A DNA stretch of 64,000 bases from DASQHL01 sp963843685 (GTDB lineage: Bacteria; Chloroflexota; Dehalococcoidia; DSTF01; JACRBR01), in the NCBI GenBank assembly GCA_963843685.1, contig CAWJLO010000008.1:1-64000 (forward strand). Reading direction: 5' to 3'. Every line of letters begins with the position of its first letter. Position 1 is the first letter of the stretch. The translations under genes were made by a program, and so were the position numbers. Under the pieces are notes generated by a model that was not told the origin of the DNA, did not search any database, and was given only the letters and a program-made list of their open reading frames with translations. Below, piece after piece: positions 28,107 through 36,455 of the stretch.

Positions 28107-28125
28107 AACCTATAACCTGTCCCCT
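28107..28125 (+). repeat. Short interspersed motif AACCTATAACCTGTCCCCT
   Basis: An AT-richer intergenic motif that recurs in variant form at 37453-37468 and 44632-44661, always just outside coding sequence. Function unknown. Confidence 0.45.
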
Positions 28126-28146
28126 CATCTGCTATCGTTCCTCCAA

Positions 28147-28980
28147 ATGCAGAAGATCGGCGTCACCTACCACCCCAAGTCCGAAGCCGCGCGCAGCGTC
28201 GCTGAGGACGTCGCCCGCCGCCTGCGCGCGAAGACTGACGACGTCTGGGTGGCCTCCGCCTGGGACGACGAGATGCGCGATCGCGTCGCCGGCACCGACA
28301 TGGTCATCTGCTGCGGCGGCGACGGCACCGTCCTCCGGGCCGCCCGCGCCGTCGTGCCACACCCCGTCGTCCTGCTCGGCGTGAACCTCGGCCGCATCGG
28401 CTTCCTCACCGAGATCGCCCCGGCCGAGCTGTTCGAGCGCCTCGAGGAGATCACGAGCGGTGCCGGCCGCATCGAGACCCGCGCCATGGTCGAGACGGAG
28501 ACCCTGCGCGGCGGTATGGGACAACGGCAGCGCACCATGGCCCTGAACGACGTCGTCGTCGGCCGCGCCGCCATCGGCCGCACCGTCCAGTTCACCGTCC
28601 GCACCGATGACACCGCCATCGGCCAGTACCGCGCCGACGGCGTCATCGTCGCCACCGCCACCGGCAGCACAGCCTACTCGCTCAGCGTCGGCGGCCCGAT
28701 CCTCCACCCGGAATCGCGCGAGATCATCGTCACGCCCGTCGCGCCCCACCTCGCCCCGGCGAACACCGTCGTCCTCCCCGAGGGATCCCGCGTCGAGATC
28801 CAGATCGCCCCCCGACAGGAGGCCATCCTCAGCGTCGACGGCGAACCCGACCAGGACCTCGCCGGCGGCGATGTTGTCCGCGTCCGCACCAGCGAGCACA
28901 CCGCACGTTTCCTCCGTCTGGGGCCGCCCGGGGACTTCTTCCTCCGTGTCGGGCGGCGTCTCAACTGGCTCAAGGAATAG
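28147..28980 (+). CDS. nadK: NAD kinase
   Basis: 277 aa. The kinase signature GGDGTVLRAARA and the glycine-rich region GQYRADGVIVATATGSTAYS are typical of ATP-NAD kinases, which make NADP in the cytosol. ALNDVVVGR is also conserved. Length matches the family. The start ATG has a TATCGT hexamer eight bases upstream and only a weak ribosome binding site, suggesting a short or absent leader. Confidence 0.92.
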   Translation: MQKIGVTYHPKSEAARSVAEDVARRLRAKTDDVWVASAWDDEMRDRVAGTDMVICCGGDGTVLRAARAVVPHPVVLLGVNLGRIGFLTEIAPAELFERLEEITSGAGRIETRAMVETETLRGGMGQRQRTMALNDVVVGRAAIGRTVQFTVRTDDTAIGQYRADGVIVATATGSTAYSLSVGGPILHPESREIIVTPVAPHLAPANTVVLPEGSRVEIQIAPRQEAILSVDGEPDQDLAGGDVVRVRTSEHTARFLRLGPPGDFFLRVGRRLNWLKE

Positions 28981-29024
28981 ATAAGCCGCTCGCGCCGCGC
29001 ATTCGTCCGAAGTACGATTATCGC

Positions 29025-29044
29025 GGCGGGCGACGATGCCCGCC
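29025..29044 (+). terminator. Possible terminator after nadK
   Basis: A hairpin GGCGGGC/GCCCGCC with a six-base loop is followed by TCGTCGTTTC. The T-run is weak and a second small stem overlaps it, so this is tentative. Confidence 0.35.
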
Positions 29045-29087
29045 TCGTCGTTTCATCGCGAGGCGGCGTGACGGAGAACCGACGACC

Positions 29088-29573
29088 ATGACCACAGCCA
29101 CGTATCAGCTCCTCCGCGCCTCCATCGCCGACGCGAAGGCCATTCACGACCTCGTCAACGCCTTCGCGCGCAAGGGCGAGATGCTCCCCCGCACGATGGC
29201 CGAGGTGTACGAGAATCTGCGCGACTTCTACGTCGTCCGCGACGCCGCCGGTGAGACAGTAGCCTGCGGCGGACTGCACATCCTCTGGGAGGACCTCGGC
29301 GAGATCAAGTCGCTGGCGGTGCGCGAAGACCTCCAGGGACAGCGGCTCGGCGCTCGTATCGTCGACGCCTGCCTCGACGAGGCGCGCTCCATCGGCCTCG
29401 CGACGGCCTTCGCCCTCACCTACCGCCCCGGCTTCTTCGAGAAGATGGGCTTCGCCCAGGCCGACGTGATGACGCTCCCCCGCAAGGTCTGGGGCGAGTG
29501 CTACCGCTGCCCGAAGTTCCCCGGCTGCAACGAGATCGCCATGGTGCTGGACCTGTCCGCGTCCCGCGCCTGA
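29088..29573 (+). CDS. GNAT acetyltransferase, ArgA-like
   Basis: 161 aa GNAT fold: acetyl-CoA-binding loop VREDLQGQRLGARIV, preceding strand EIKSLAV, and YRPGFFEKMGF. The C-terminal CYRCPKFPGCNEIAM is shared with short ArgA-type N-acetylglutamate synthases of actinobacteria and Chloroflexota, which begin arginine synthesis. No other arg genes are nearby, so the assignment is moderate. Confidence 0.7.
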   Translation: MTTATYQLLRASIADAKAIHDLVNAFARKGEMLPRTMAEVYENLRDFYVVRDAAGETVACGGLHILWEDLGEIKSLAVREDLQGQRLGARIVDACLDEARSIGLATAFALTYRPGFFEKMGFAQADVMTLPRKVWGECYRCPKFPGCNEIAMVLDLSASRA

Positions 29574-29599
29574 CCGCGACATCCGCGAGGAGGCCAAGC

Positions 29600-30136
29600 G
29601 TGTACATCCCCGAGGTCATCCGCAGCGAAGAGCGCTTTCGCGGCAAGATCCTCGCCCTCCGCGTCGACACCCTCGCCCTGCCCGACGGCTCGTCGTACAC
29701 GCGCGAGATCGTTGAGTACGGCGTCGCCGTCGTGCTGGTGCCCGTCGACTCGGCGGGCTGCATCCTCATGGTGCGCCAGTACCGCCATGCCGCGAAGGAG
29801 TGGCTCCTGGAGCTGCCCGCCGGCGGCGTCGACGAGCGCGACGCTTCGCCGGAGGCCGCCGCCGTCCGCGAGCTGCGCGAGGAGACCGGCCACAGAGGCA
29901 CGCTGACCCGCATCGGCGGCATGTTCCTCGCGCCCGGCTACTCCGAGGAGTACCAGCACGTCTACGCCGCCCGCGATCTCGTTGAAGACGCGCTTGAGGC
30001 GGACGAGGACGAGGACCTCGTGCTGGAGCGCGTCACGCTCGAAGACGCCCTCCGCCGCGTCGACGAGGGGCAGATCCGCGACGCCAAGAGCATCGCCGCC
30101 CTGCTGATGTACCTGAGGCATCTCGGGAAGGTGTAG
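29600..30136 (+). CDS. NUDIX hydrolase, ADP-ribose pyrophosphatase-like
   Basis: 178 aa. The complete NUDIX box begins GGVDERDASPEAAA and ends in REETGH. The preceding EWLLELPAG is typical of ADP-ribose pyrophosphatases, which split ADP-ribose to AMP and ribose-5-phosphate. GTG 29600 is fixed by GAGGAGG six bases upstream. It is the last gene of the plus-strand run, followed by an intrinsic terminator. Confidence 0.85.
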   Translation: MYIPEVIRSEERFRGKILALRVDTLALPDGSSYTREIVEYGVAVVLVPVDSAGCILMVRQYRHAAKEWLLELPAGGVDERDASPEAAAVRELREETGHRGTLTRIGGMFLAPGYSEEYQHVYAARDLVEDALEADEDEDLVLERVTLEDALRRVDEGQIRDAKSIAALLMYLRHLGKV

Positions 30137-30141
30137 CAACA

Positions 30142-30183
30142 CGAAGGACCAGGCCACTCCTCAGCAGCCTGGTCCTCGTTTTG
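30142..30183 (+). terminator. Intrinsic terminator after the NUDIX gene
   Basis: AGGACCAGGC (30145-30154) pairs with GCCTGGTCCT (30167-30176) and is followed by CGTTTTG. A ten-base-pair stem and T-run make this the clearest intrinsic terminator in the window. Confidence 0.8.
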
Positions 30184-30223
30184 TGCTTGTCGCCAGGGGC
30201 CGATGCGCGGCCCCGGCAGCGTG

Positions 30224-30742
30224 CTAGTTCCCCAGCACGTTCTCGATGCGCAGTGTGCCGCCGCCCGCCGCCGGGTAGATCACCAGGTCCAGCGGGTTGT
30301 CCGGGTGGACGCTCGTGTTCGGCGGCAGCGTCACCGTGAGCACCGCCTGCTCGCCCGGGTCGAGGACGTGGTCGCCGTTGCCGTTGGTCCACGCGATGGA
30401 GTAGTGCGCCGGCACGGCCGCGGCTGCCGTGTCGCTCATCAGCGTCTCGGCCCGCATGTTGCCGGTGTCGTCCGTCAGCAGGATCCCCTCGTCGCCGCGC
30501 ACCGTCAGCGGCACGACGAGCCTCGTCACCACGTTGTCGTGGCTCTCCACCTGCACCTGGCCGTCAAGCTTGATCGAAGGAGGCAACGCCGCTCCGGCGC
30601 TGTCGCCGCCGCCCGTGCCGGCGCCCTGCCCGCCGCCCCACGGGGCGAAGAGCCACAGCGCCATCGCGGCGAAGCCGGCCAGCATCACGAGCGAGATCGA
30701 GCGCGTCGAGTAGGTCGCGGGGTTGAACGTCATCTGTCCCAT
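30224..30742 (-). CDS. Archaellin-like secreted protein
   Basis: 172 aa. A short polar N-terminus, one hydrophobic helix (about 15-34) and a Gly-rich linker precede a beta domain. The order VTRLVVPLTVRGDEGILL, YSIAWTNGNGDHVLDPGE and NPLDLVIYPAAGG resembles the C-terminal domain of archaellins, which some Chloroflexota carry. No archaellum motor or prepilin peptidase genes are adjacent, so it could instead be a pilin-like or surface protein of unknown role. Confidence 0.5.
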   Translation of the reverse strand: MGQMTFNPATYSTRSISLVMLAGFAAMALWLFAPWGGGQGAGTGGGDSAGAALPPSIKLDGQVQVESHDNVVTRLVVPLTVRGDEGILLTDDTGNMRAETLMSDTAAAAVPAHYSIAWTNGNGDHVLDPGEQAVLTVTLPPNTSVHPDNPLDLVIYPAAGGGTLRIENVLGN

Positions 30743-30786
30743 TCTTCCGTGTGGCCTTCCCGTCGGCCGTTCACCTATAGAACGTG

Positions 30787-30819
30787 CCCTCCTTGACGAA
30801 TGTTACCCGTCAAGGAGGG
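30787..30819. terminator. Perfect 12-bp hairpin between the DJ-1 and archaellin-like genes
   Basis: CCCTCCTTGACG and CGTCAAGGAGGG pair perfectly around a nine-base loop. By position it ends the minus-strand GlxA/DJ-1 transcript, but no clear T-run follows, and a TAACAT -10-like element lies inside. It may instead be a regulator site at the archaellin-like promoter. Confidence 0.5.
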
Positions 30820-30882
30820 CTAGTTCTTCGGTCAAACGACGGAAAGTGCCCGGGAAAACGGTCAGCTTCGGCGCGGCGAGGC

Positions 30883-31527
30883 CTACGGCGTCCCTTCCAG
30901 CACGAACCGGCTGCGCGACCGCAGGAACTCCACGGCCGAGGCAGGGGCCTTGGCCGGCGACCCCGCGTCGAACGGCGGCTGCGGGTCGTACTCGATGCCG
31001 AGCTGGATCGTCCGCGCCACGTCGTCCCCGGCCACCCGCGCCGCCAGCGTCAACCCCATGTCGATGCCCGCCGACACCCCCGCCGCCGTCACGATCTTGC
31101 CCTCCACGACCACCCGCTCGGGCGTCGGCTCCGCCCCGAACTCCCGCAGCTTCTCCAGCGCCAGCCAGTGGCTCGTCGCGCGCTTCCCGGCCAGGATCCC
31201 CGCCGCGCCCAGGATCAGCGACCCCGTGCAGACCGACGTCGTCCACTCCGACGTCTCGTGCGCCGTTCGCAGCCACTCGATCACGCGCCGATCCCCCCGC
31301 GCCCCGCCGTCCCCCGGCCCGCCCGGCACGACCACGATCTCCGGCCTCGGCAGGTCGGCCAGCGCCGCGTCCGCCGTGATCGCCAGCGATCCCGTATCCG
31401 TCCGGATCGGCCCCGGCTCTGCCGCCACGAACGTGACTTTCGCCCCCGGCAGCCGCGACAGCACCTCGTACGGCCCCACCGCGTCAAGCGCCGTGAACCG
31501 GTCGTAGATCAAGATCGCGATGTCCAT
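30883..31527 (-). CDS. DJ-1/PfpI-family protein
   Basis: 214 aa with the class I glutamine-amidotransferase-like fold. The nucleophile elbow is SVCTGSLILGAAG (Cys), preceded by VVVPGGPGDGG. This subgroup includes isocyanide hydratase and ThiJ-like proteins; substrate is not evident. ATG 31527 has AAGGAG five bases upstream. It lies 25 bases downstream of a GlxA-type regulator that carries the same fold, so the two are an operon. Confidence 0.8.
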   Translation of the reverse strand: MDIAILIYDRFTALDAVGPYEVLSRLPGAKVTFVAAEPGPIRTDTGSLAITADAALADLPRPEIVVVPGGPGDGGARGDRRVIEWLRTAHETSEWTTSVCTGSLILGAAGILAGKRATSHWLALEKLREFGAEPTPERVVVEGKIVTAAGVSAGIDMGLTLAARVAGDDVARTIQLGIEYDPQPPFDAGSPAKAPASAVEFLRSRSRFVLEGTP

Positions 31528-31552
31528 GGCTGCTCCTTCGTAATCGCCGCGC

Positions 31553-32518
31553 CTAAGCGGCGCCAATCGTGAATCGCCGCCGGTACTCCGCCGGTCCGCA
31601 CCCCAGCGCCCGTAGGAAGCTCCGCCGCATCGTTTCCGCCGTCCCGAAGCCGCACGACGACGCAACAGCAGCCACCGGTTCGCCCGAATCCTCCAACAGC
31701 CGCCGCGCCGCTTCCAAACGCACCTGCTCGACGTACCGGCCCGGCGTCACGCCGACTTCGCGCTTGAAGGCGCGCGCGAAGTTCCGCTCGCTCATCCCCG
31801 CGAGCTCGGCCAGCACCGGCACGGTCAGGTCCGCCTCCGGGTGCTCCACCGCGACGCGCTGCACGTCCCGCAACGCATCACGTTCTGAAAGCTGCGCGGA
31901 GAGCTGCGCGCTGAACTGCGACTGGTTCGCGGGCCGGCGCAGGAACATCACCAGCTGCCGCGCGACGGCCAGCGCCACGTCCCGCCCCAGGTCGTCCTCT
32001 ACGAGCGCCAGCGCCAGGTCGATGCCGGCGGTGACCCCCGCCGAGGTGTACACGTTTCCGTCGCGGACGTATATCGGGTCTGGATCCACGGTGATCGCCG
32101 GGTACCGCTGGCCGAGGTCGCCGCACCATGACCAGTGCGTGGTCGCCCTGCGGCCGTCGAGCAGGCCCGCCTCGGCGAGGACGTATGCGCCCGTACACAC
32201 CGACGCCACGCGACGGCACGTCTCGGCCAGCCGGCGCACTTCGGCTACGAGCCGCGCATCGCTCGCCGCCGCGCGGCTCCCCTCCCCGCCCGCCACGACC
32301 AGCGTGTCGAGCGGTCGCCGGATGTCCGCCAGCGCTGCGTCCGCCGTCAGGCCGAGGCCGCTCGCCGCACGGACCCCGCCCGCCTCGACCGCCGCGACGG
32401 CCAGCCGGTACTCTGCGCGCCGCGAAATGCGGTTCGCGACGTAGAAGACCTCGATCGGCCCGCTCACATCAAGCGTCTGCACGCCCGGAAAGATCACGAC
32501 GGCGACGTCTCGGTTCAT
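31553..32518 (-). CDS. GlxA-type AraC regulator with DJ-1/PfpI sensor domain
   Basis: 321 aa. The N-terminal ~190 residues are a DJ-1/PfpI-like domain (ASVCTGAYVLAEAG). The C-terminal ~100 form an AraC helix-turn-helix pair (LAELAGMSERNFARAFKRE, AAVASSCGFGTAETMRRSF). It probably regulates the DJ-1 gene directly downstream; signal unknown. Confidence 0.87.
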   Translation of the reverse strand: MNRDVAVVIFPGVQTLDVSGPIEVFYVANRISRRAEYRLAVAAVEAGGVRAASGLGLTADAALADIRRPLDTLVVAGGEGSRAAASDARLVAEVRRLAETCRRVASVCTGAYVLAEAGLLDGRRATTHWSWCGDLGQRYPAITVDPDPIYVRDGNVYTSAGVTAGIDLALALVEDDLGRDVALAVARQLVMFLRRPANQSQFSAQLSAQLSERDALRDVQRVAVEHPEADLTVPVLAELAGMSERNFARAFKREVGVTPGRYVEQVRLEAARRLLEDSGEPVAAVASSCGFGTAETMRRSFLRALGCGPAEYRRRFTIGAA

Positions 32519-32599
32519 GAGGCCATCGTATGCCGAACCCGAGATGGCGGCAATGACGGATATCCAACAGATCCTGCCATTCGCCCGCGGACGGGAAGA

Positions 32600-33112
32600 C
32601 TACGCCAGCAGCGCGTCAGCCTTCCGCTGCATCGCGTGGCAGAGCGCCACCGCCAGCGCGTCGCTGGCATTGAGATCGTCCGGCGGCTCCGCCATCCCCA
32701 GCTGGAGCCGCAGCATCTCGCGCACCTGCGCCTTGTCACCCTGCCCGTACCCCGCCACGCGTTGCTTGATGGTCGCCGGCGGGTAATGGTGCACCGGCAC
32801 CCCCTCGAGCGTCGCCGCCAGCATCGCCACCGTGCGCGCCTCGCCGATCGCCATCGCCGAGCGGGCGTTCGTGCCGACGAACGGGTCCTCCACGGCGACG
32901 GCGACGGGGGTGAATCGAAGGATGACGTCGCGCAGCTCGGAGAAGATGTGCGCCAGACGCTGCTCGATCGGCCACTTTGATGCCGGCGCGATCACGCCCG
33001 CCTCGACGGCGCGCGGCTCATCGCCCGTCACGGCGATCACGCCCCAACCGGTAACGCGGGTGCCGGGGTCGATGCCAAGGATGATGGCCGGCGCGGGGGG
33101 CCGGTCGCTCAT
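32600..33112 (-). CDS. ruvC: Holliday junction endonuclease RuvC
   Basis: 170 aa with the RNase H-like fold. Catalytic acids are visible in GIDPGTRVTGWG (Asp), VAVEDPFVGTNAR (Glu) and DDLNASDALAVALCH (Asp and His). It cuts four-way DNA junctions together with RuvAB. Its start is five bases from the yebC stop, the common yebC-ruvC arrangement. Confidence 0.92.
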   Translation of the reverse strand: MSDRPPAPAIILGIDPGTRVTGWGVIAVTGDEPRAVEAGVIAPASKWPIEQRLAHIFSELRDVILRFTPVAVAVEDPFVGTNARSAMAIGEARTVAMLAATLEGVPVHHYPPATIKQRVAGYGQGDKAQVREMLRLQLGMAEPPDDLNASDALAVALCHAMQRKADALLA

Positions 33113-33117
33113 CGCCG

Positions 33118-33867
33118 TCAGCTCGTGTACGACGCGAGCACGTCGTCGGAGAACTCCGCGTTGAAGTAGACCTTCTGGACGTCGTCCAGCCCCTCAAGCT
33201 TCTCGACAAGCCGCAGCACCTGGATCGCCGACTTCTCGTCGAGCTGCACAGTCGTCTTCGGCACGCGCGCCGCTTCGGCCGACTCCACCTGCAGCTCGTG
33301 GTCCTCGAGCGCCTTCTTCACCTTCTCCAGGTCCGCCGGTGCCGTGTACACCTCAATCGACTCATCGCCGACCTGCACGTCCTCGGCGCCGGCGTCGATG
33401 GCGTACAGCGCGATGTCGTCAGGGTCCTTGCCGTTCGCGGCCAGGGAGATGACGCCCCGATTGTCGAAGTTCCAGGCCACCGAGCCGGCCTCGCCCAGGT
33501 TTCCCCCGGAGCGCGCGAACACGTTGCGCACCTCGGCCACTGTCCGGTTGCGATTGTCCGTCGCCACATCGACGAGCACCGCCGTGCCCGCGGGCCCGAA
33601 GCCCTCGTACGTGATCTCGGCCAGCTCCGCCCCCTCGCCGCCGCCGCTCGCCCGCTCGATCGCCCGCTTGATGTTCTCGGCCGGCATGTTGTTGTCGCGC
33701 GCCTTCTGCACCGCCAGCCGCAGCCGGAAGTTCGCGTTCGGGTCAGGCCCGCCCTGCTTGGCGGAGATGATGATCTCCTTCGACAGCTTGGTGAACAGCT
33801 GCCCGCGCTGGGCGTCCGCGACGCCCTTCGAGCGCTTGATCGAGGACCATTTTGAGTGGCCGGACAT
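33118..33867 (-). CDS. yebC: YebC/PmpR-family protein
   Basis: 249 aa. The N-terminus MSGHSKWSSIKRSKG and the motifs NMPAENIKRAIERASGG and ITYEGFGPAG are diagnostic. Family members act as regulators, and some assist translation of proline-rich stretches. ATG 33867 has GAGGAG upstream. A TACAAT -10 hexamer lies at 33929-33934 (minus), giving a leader of about 55 bases. Co-transcribed with ruvC. Confidence 0.92.
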   Translation of the reverse strand: MSGHSKWSSIKRSKGVADAQRGQLFTKLSKEIIISAKQGGPDPNANFRLRLAVQKARDNNMPAENIKRAIERASGGGEGAELAEITYEGFGPAGTAVLVDVATDNRNRTVAEVRNVFARSGGNLGEAGSVAWNFDNRGVISLAANGKDPDDIALYAIDAGAEDVQVGDESIEVYTAPADLEKVKKALEDHELQVESAEAARVPKTTVQLDEKSAIQVLRLVEKLEGLDDVQKVYFNAEFSDDVLASYTS

Positions 33868-33973
33868 GGGTAGTGATTGCTCCTCGCCCGAATGAAGTGC
33901 CCGCGCCCCGCGTTGGGAGGCTCGCGCAATTGTAACAAGCGCCCCCTGACGCCTCCAGACGCGCGTCTGTGCG

Positions 33974-34815
33974 CTATCCGAGCGTCGTGTTGTCGATCAG
34001 CCGCGTCGCGCCGAAGCGCACCGCCAGCGACACCAGCGCCGGCCCCGCGATCCGCTCCAGCTCCTCGAGCGACTCCGCGTCAGCCACGCTCACGTAGTCC
34101 ACGGATGCCCCAGCGGCTCGGCGGCGAGCTGCGACTCCAGCATCAAGCGTCCGGATCGCCGTCGGCGTCCCGCTCGCCCCGCGCGTACGCTTGCTCCGCC
34201 AGCGCGCAGCGAGCGCGAAAGCGCCAGCGCCGCCTCTCGCTGCTCCGGCGTCAGGTACACGTTGCGGCTGCTCAGCGCCAGCCCGTCCGCCTCCCGCACG
34301 ATCGGCAGCCCGACAACCTCCACCGGCAGGTCGAGGTCACGCACCATGCGGCGGATCACGGCCAGCTGTTGCGCGTCCTTCCGCCCGAAGTACGCGCGCC
34401 GCGGTTGCACCGCGTTCAGCAGCTTCAGCACGACCGTCGTCACGCCGCGAAAGTGCGTCGGCCGGCTCGCGCCCTCCAGCCGCGACGTCAGCCCCTCGAC
34501 GGTGACATACGTGCTGAACCCCTCGGGGTACATCTCCTCCGCCGGCGGCGCGAACACGGCATCGACGCGCTCGGCCTCGAGCAGCGCCAGGTCGCGGGCC
34601 TCGTCGCGGGGGTACGTGCTCAGGTCTTCGTTCGGCGCGAACTGCGTCGGGTTGACGAAGATGCTCGCGACGACGTGCGCGTTCGCCTCACGCGCCGCCC
34701 GCACGAGCGAGAGATGCCCCTCGTGCAGGTACCCCATCGTCGGCACGAGGCCCACGTCGCCCGCAGCGGCGGCGCGCCACGCACGCATCTCGGCGATCGT
34801 ACGGAGGATGCGCAA
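33974..34815 (-). CDS. panC: Pantothenate synthetase (frameshifted)
   Basis: The first ~200 codons are clean, with PTMGYLHEGHLSLVR, IFVNPTQFAPNEDL, YFGRKDAQQ and GLALSSRNVYL. PanC joins pantoate and beta-alanine using ATP. Beyond 34207 the reading must change frame several times to keep the family C-terminus (ALAEQAYARGERDAD, LMLESQLAAEPLG, ASVDYVSVADAESLEEL, RLIDNTTLG). Likely sites are loss of two bases at 34202-34207, single gains near 34158-34161 and 34143-34147, and loss of one in the C-run 34108-34111. Corrected length is about 281 codons, normal for PanC. Either a recent pseudogene or consensus error. Confidence 0.75.
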
Positions 34816-34821
34816 GTGCGG

Positions 34822-35700
34822 TCAGGCGTCCAGGCCCGCCGCGTGCCGGCGCTGGATCGCGTTGTGCCCCGGCCGCAGCTCTGCCAGCGCCGCCGGGTCC
34901 ATCTTGAAGCTCTCCTTCTCCGTCGGGAAGGAGCCCGCGCGCACGTCCTCGGCGTACCGCCCAACGGCGTCGCGGATGATCGCGCCGACGTTCGCGTAGT
35001 GGCCCGCGTGCTTCGGCACGAACGCCTCGAACATGCCCAGCATGTCGTGGAACACCTGCACCTGCCCGTCGCAGCCCGCCCCCGCTCCGATGCCGATCGT
35101 CGGCACGCTCAGCCGCTCCGTCAGCAGCTCCGCCAGCGGCGCGGGGATCGTCTCCAGCACGATGGCGAAGGCGCCCGCCTGCTCCAGCGCCTGCGCGTCG
35201 TGCATGAGCTGCACGGCTGCCGCCGGTGTCTTCCCCTGTACCTTGAAGCCGCCGATCTGGTTCACCGACTGCGGCGTCAGGCCGATGTGCCCCATCACGG
35301 GGATGCCGGCCTCGACGAGCTTCTGCACGATCTCGGCGGACCGCACGCCGCCTTCGAGCTTGACGGCGCCGCAGCCCGTCTCCTTCATCAGCCGTGCCGC
35401 GTTCGCCATCGCGTCCTTCCAGCCCGTCTGGTAGCTGCCGAACGGCATGTCGCCCACCACCATCACGCGCTTCGTCCCCCGGACGACCGCCTTCGTGTGG
35501 TGGATCATGTCTTCCATCGTCACCGGCACCGTCGAGTCGTACCCGAGCACCACCATGCCCAGCGTGTCCCCGACGAGGATCAGGTCCGCGCCCCCCTCCT
35601 CGACCAGGCGCGCCGACGGGTAGTCGTACGCCGTCATCATGACGATCTTCTGCCCGCGCCTCTTCATCTCGCGGACGTCGGCGGTCGAAATGCGCGTCAT
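34822..35700 (-). CDS. panB: 3-methyl-2-oxobutanoate hydroxymethyltransferase
   Basis: 292 aa TIM barrel. MMTAYDYPSARLVEEGG, LVGDTLGMVVLGYDST, VVGDMPFGSYQ and GHIGLTPQS are the known metal and ketoacid-binding motifs. It makes ketopantoate from 2-oxoisovalerate for pantothenate and CoA synthesis. It lies 17 bases after panD and six before panC, in a panD-panB-panC operon. Confidence 0.93.
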   Translation of the reverse strand: MTRISTADVREMKRRGQKIVMMTAYDYPSARLVEEGGADLILVGDTLGMVVLGYDSTVPVTMEDMIHHTKAVVRGTKRVMVVGDMPFGSYQTGWKDAMANAARLMKETGCGAVKLEGGVRSAEIVQKLVEAGIPVMGHIGLTPQSVNQIGGFKVQGKTPAAAVQLMHDAQALEQAGAFAIVLETIPAPLAELLTERLSVPTIGIGAGAGCDGQVQVFHDMLGMFEAFVPKHAGHYANVGAIIRDAVGRYAEDVRAGSFPTEKESFKMDPAALAELRPGHNAIQRRHAAGLDA

Positions 35701-35716
35701 GACTGCCTCCTCGGGC

Positions 35717-36097
35717 TCAGGCTACCGGGGCCGGATCGATGTGGTTGCCGATGCGTGCGATGTGGTTGAACTCGTCCACGTAGATCAACGCCGGCTCGAG
35801 CGTCCGCGCTTCCTCGTCCGTCGCCGTCTTGTACGTCAGGATGATCACCGTGTCGCCGGGGCTCACCAGCCGCGCCGCCGCCCCGTTGATGCAGATCTGT
35901 CCGCTGCCGCGCGCGCCCTCGATCGCGTACGTCGTCAGCCGCGCGCCGTTGTCCACGTCCAGCACGTGCACCTGCTCGAACGGCAGCACGTCCGCCGCGT
36001 CCATCAGCTCCGGGTCGATAGTGATGCTGCCCTCGTAGTGGAGGTCCGCCTGCGTTACGCGGGCGCGGTGGATCTTGCTCTTGAGTACCGTCCGCAC
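35717..36097 (-). CDS. panD: Aspartate 1-decarboxylase
   Basis: 126 aa, the usual size. VRTVLKSKIHRARVT at the start and LHYEGSITIDPELM, with the Gly-Ser self-cleavage site that gives the pyruvoyl group, identify PanD, which makes beta-alanine. The GTG 36097 start is supported by GGGAGGG upstream and by family alignment, although an upstream ATG frame is open. First gene of the pan operon. Confidence 0.92.
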   Translation of the reverse strand: MRTVLKSKIHRARVTQADLHYEGSITIDPELMDAADVLPFEQVHVLDVDNGARLTTYAIEGARGSGQICINGAAARLVSPGDTVIILTYKTATDEEARTLEPALIYVDEFNHIARIGNHIDPAPVA

Positions 36098-36114
36098 CGG
36101 CTCCCTCCCTCGGG

Positions 36115-36215
36115 TGAAACAAAACGGCCCCTCCGGATCGGACCGAAGAGGCACGCGAAGACCCGCGATGGGTCTGCCGGTATGTGCCGTCTCGGTCCTT
36201 CCGGATCCAAGCAGC
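36115..36215 (-). promoter_or_regulatory. Structured 5' leader of the pan operon
   Basis: Read on the minus strand, this leader can fold into nested stems. The outer stem pairs TCCGGAAGGACCGAG with CTTCGGTCCGATCCGGA (small bulges). An inner stem pairs GGCAC with GTGCC, and an apical hairpin is AGACCC-ATCGC-GGGTCT. A T-rich stretch (CCGTTTTGTTTC) follows just before the panD ribosome binding site, as in attenuators. I do not recognise a known riboswitch class. Confidence 0.45.
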
Positions 36216-36276
36216 CTGGTGTTCTCACACGCGCTGCACGATCGCCGTCCGCTCGCGCGGATCGACGTCGCGTCTC

Positions 36277-36306
36277 GGTATAGATCACTTTCTTCAAAGG
36301 TGTCAA
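36277..36306 (-). promoter_or_regulatory. Putative panD promoter
   Basis: On the minus strand a perfect TTGACA (36301-36306), an 18-base spacer and TATACC (36277-36282) form a good sigma-70-type promoter. Transcription would start near 36270, placing the structured leader in the 5' UTR. Confidence 0.6.
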
Positions 36307-36417
36307 TCGTGTTACGCGGCGCTCGTCAACCGGCGCCCGTCAGACCCGTCATAGCGAGGGACTATGCCCCGTCGATCACCGGATCGAAAGATCTGATCAC
36401 GTTTCTGATCGAAGGGG

Positions 36418-36446
36418 TGGTCAGACGCGATCCCGGCCGTTATACT
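36418..36446 (+). promoter_or_regulatory. Putative promoter of the carboxypeptidase gene, possibly leaderless
   Basis: TGGTCA (36418-36423), a 17-base spacer and TATACT (36441-36446) lie so close to the ATG at 36456 that transcription should start at or within a few bases of the start codon. Confidence 0.5.
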
Positions 36447-36455
36447 CGGCGGCGA

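Noticed and set aside
34090..34815. PanC as a complete 241-residue protein
   Set aside because: After about residue 200 the frame loses similarity, while the family's C-terminus is found in other frames down to 33974.
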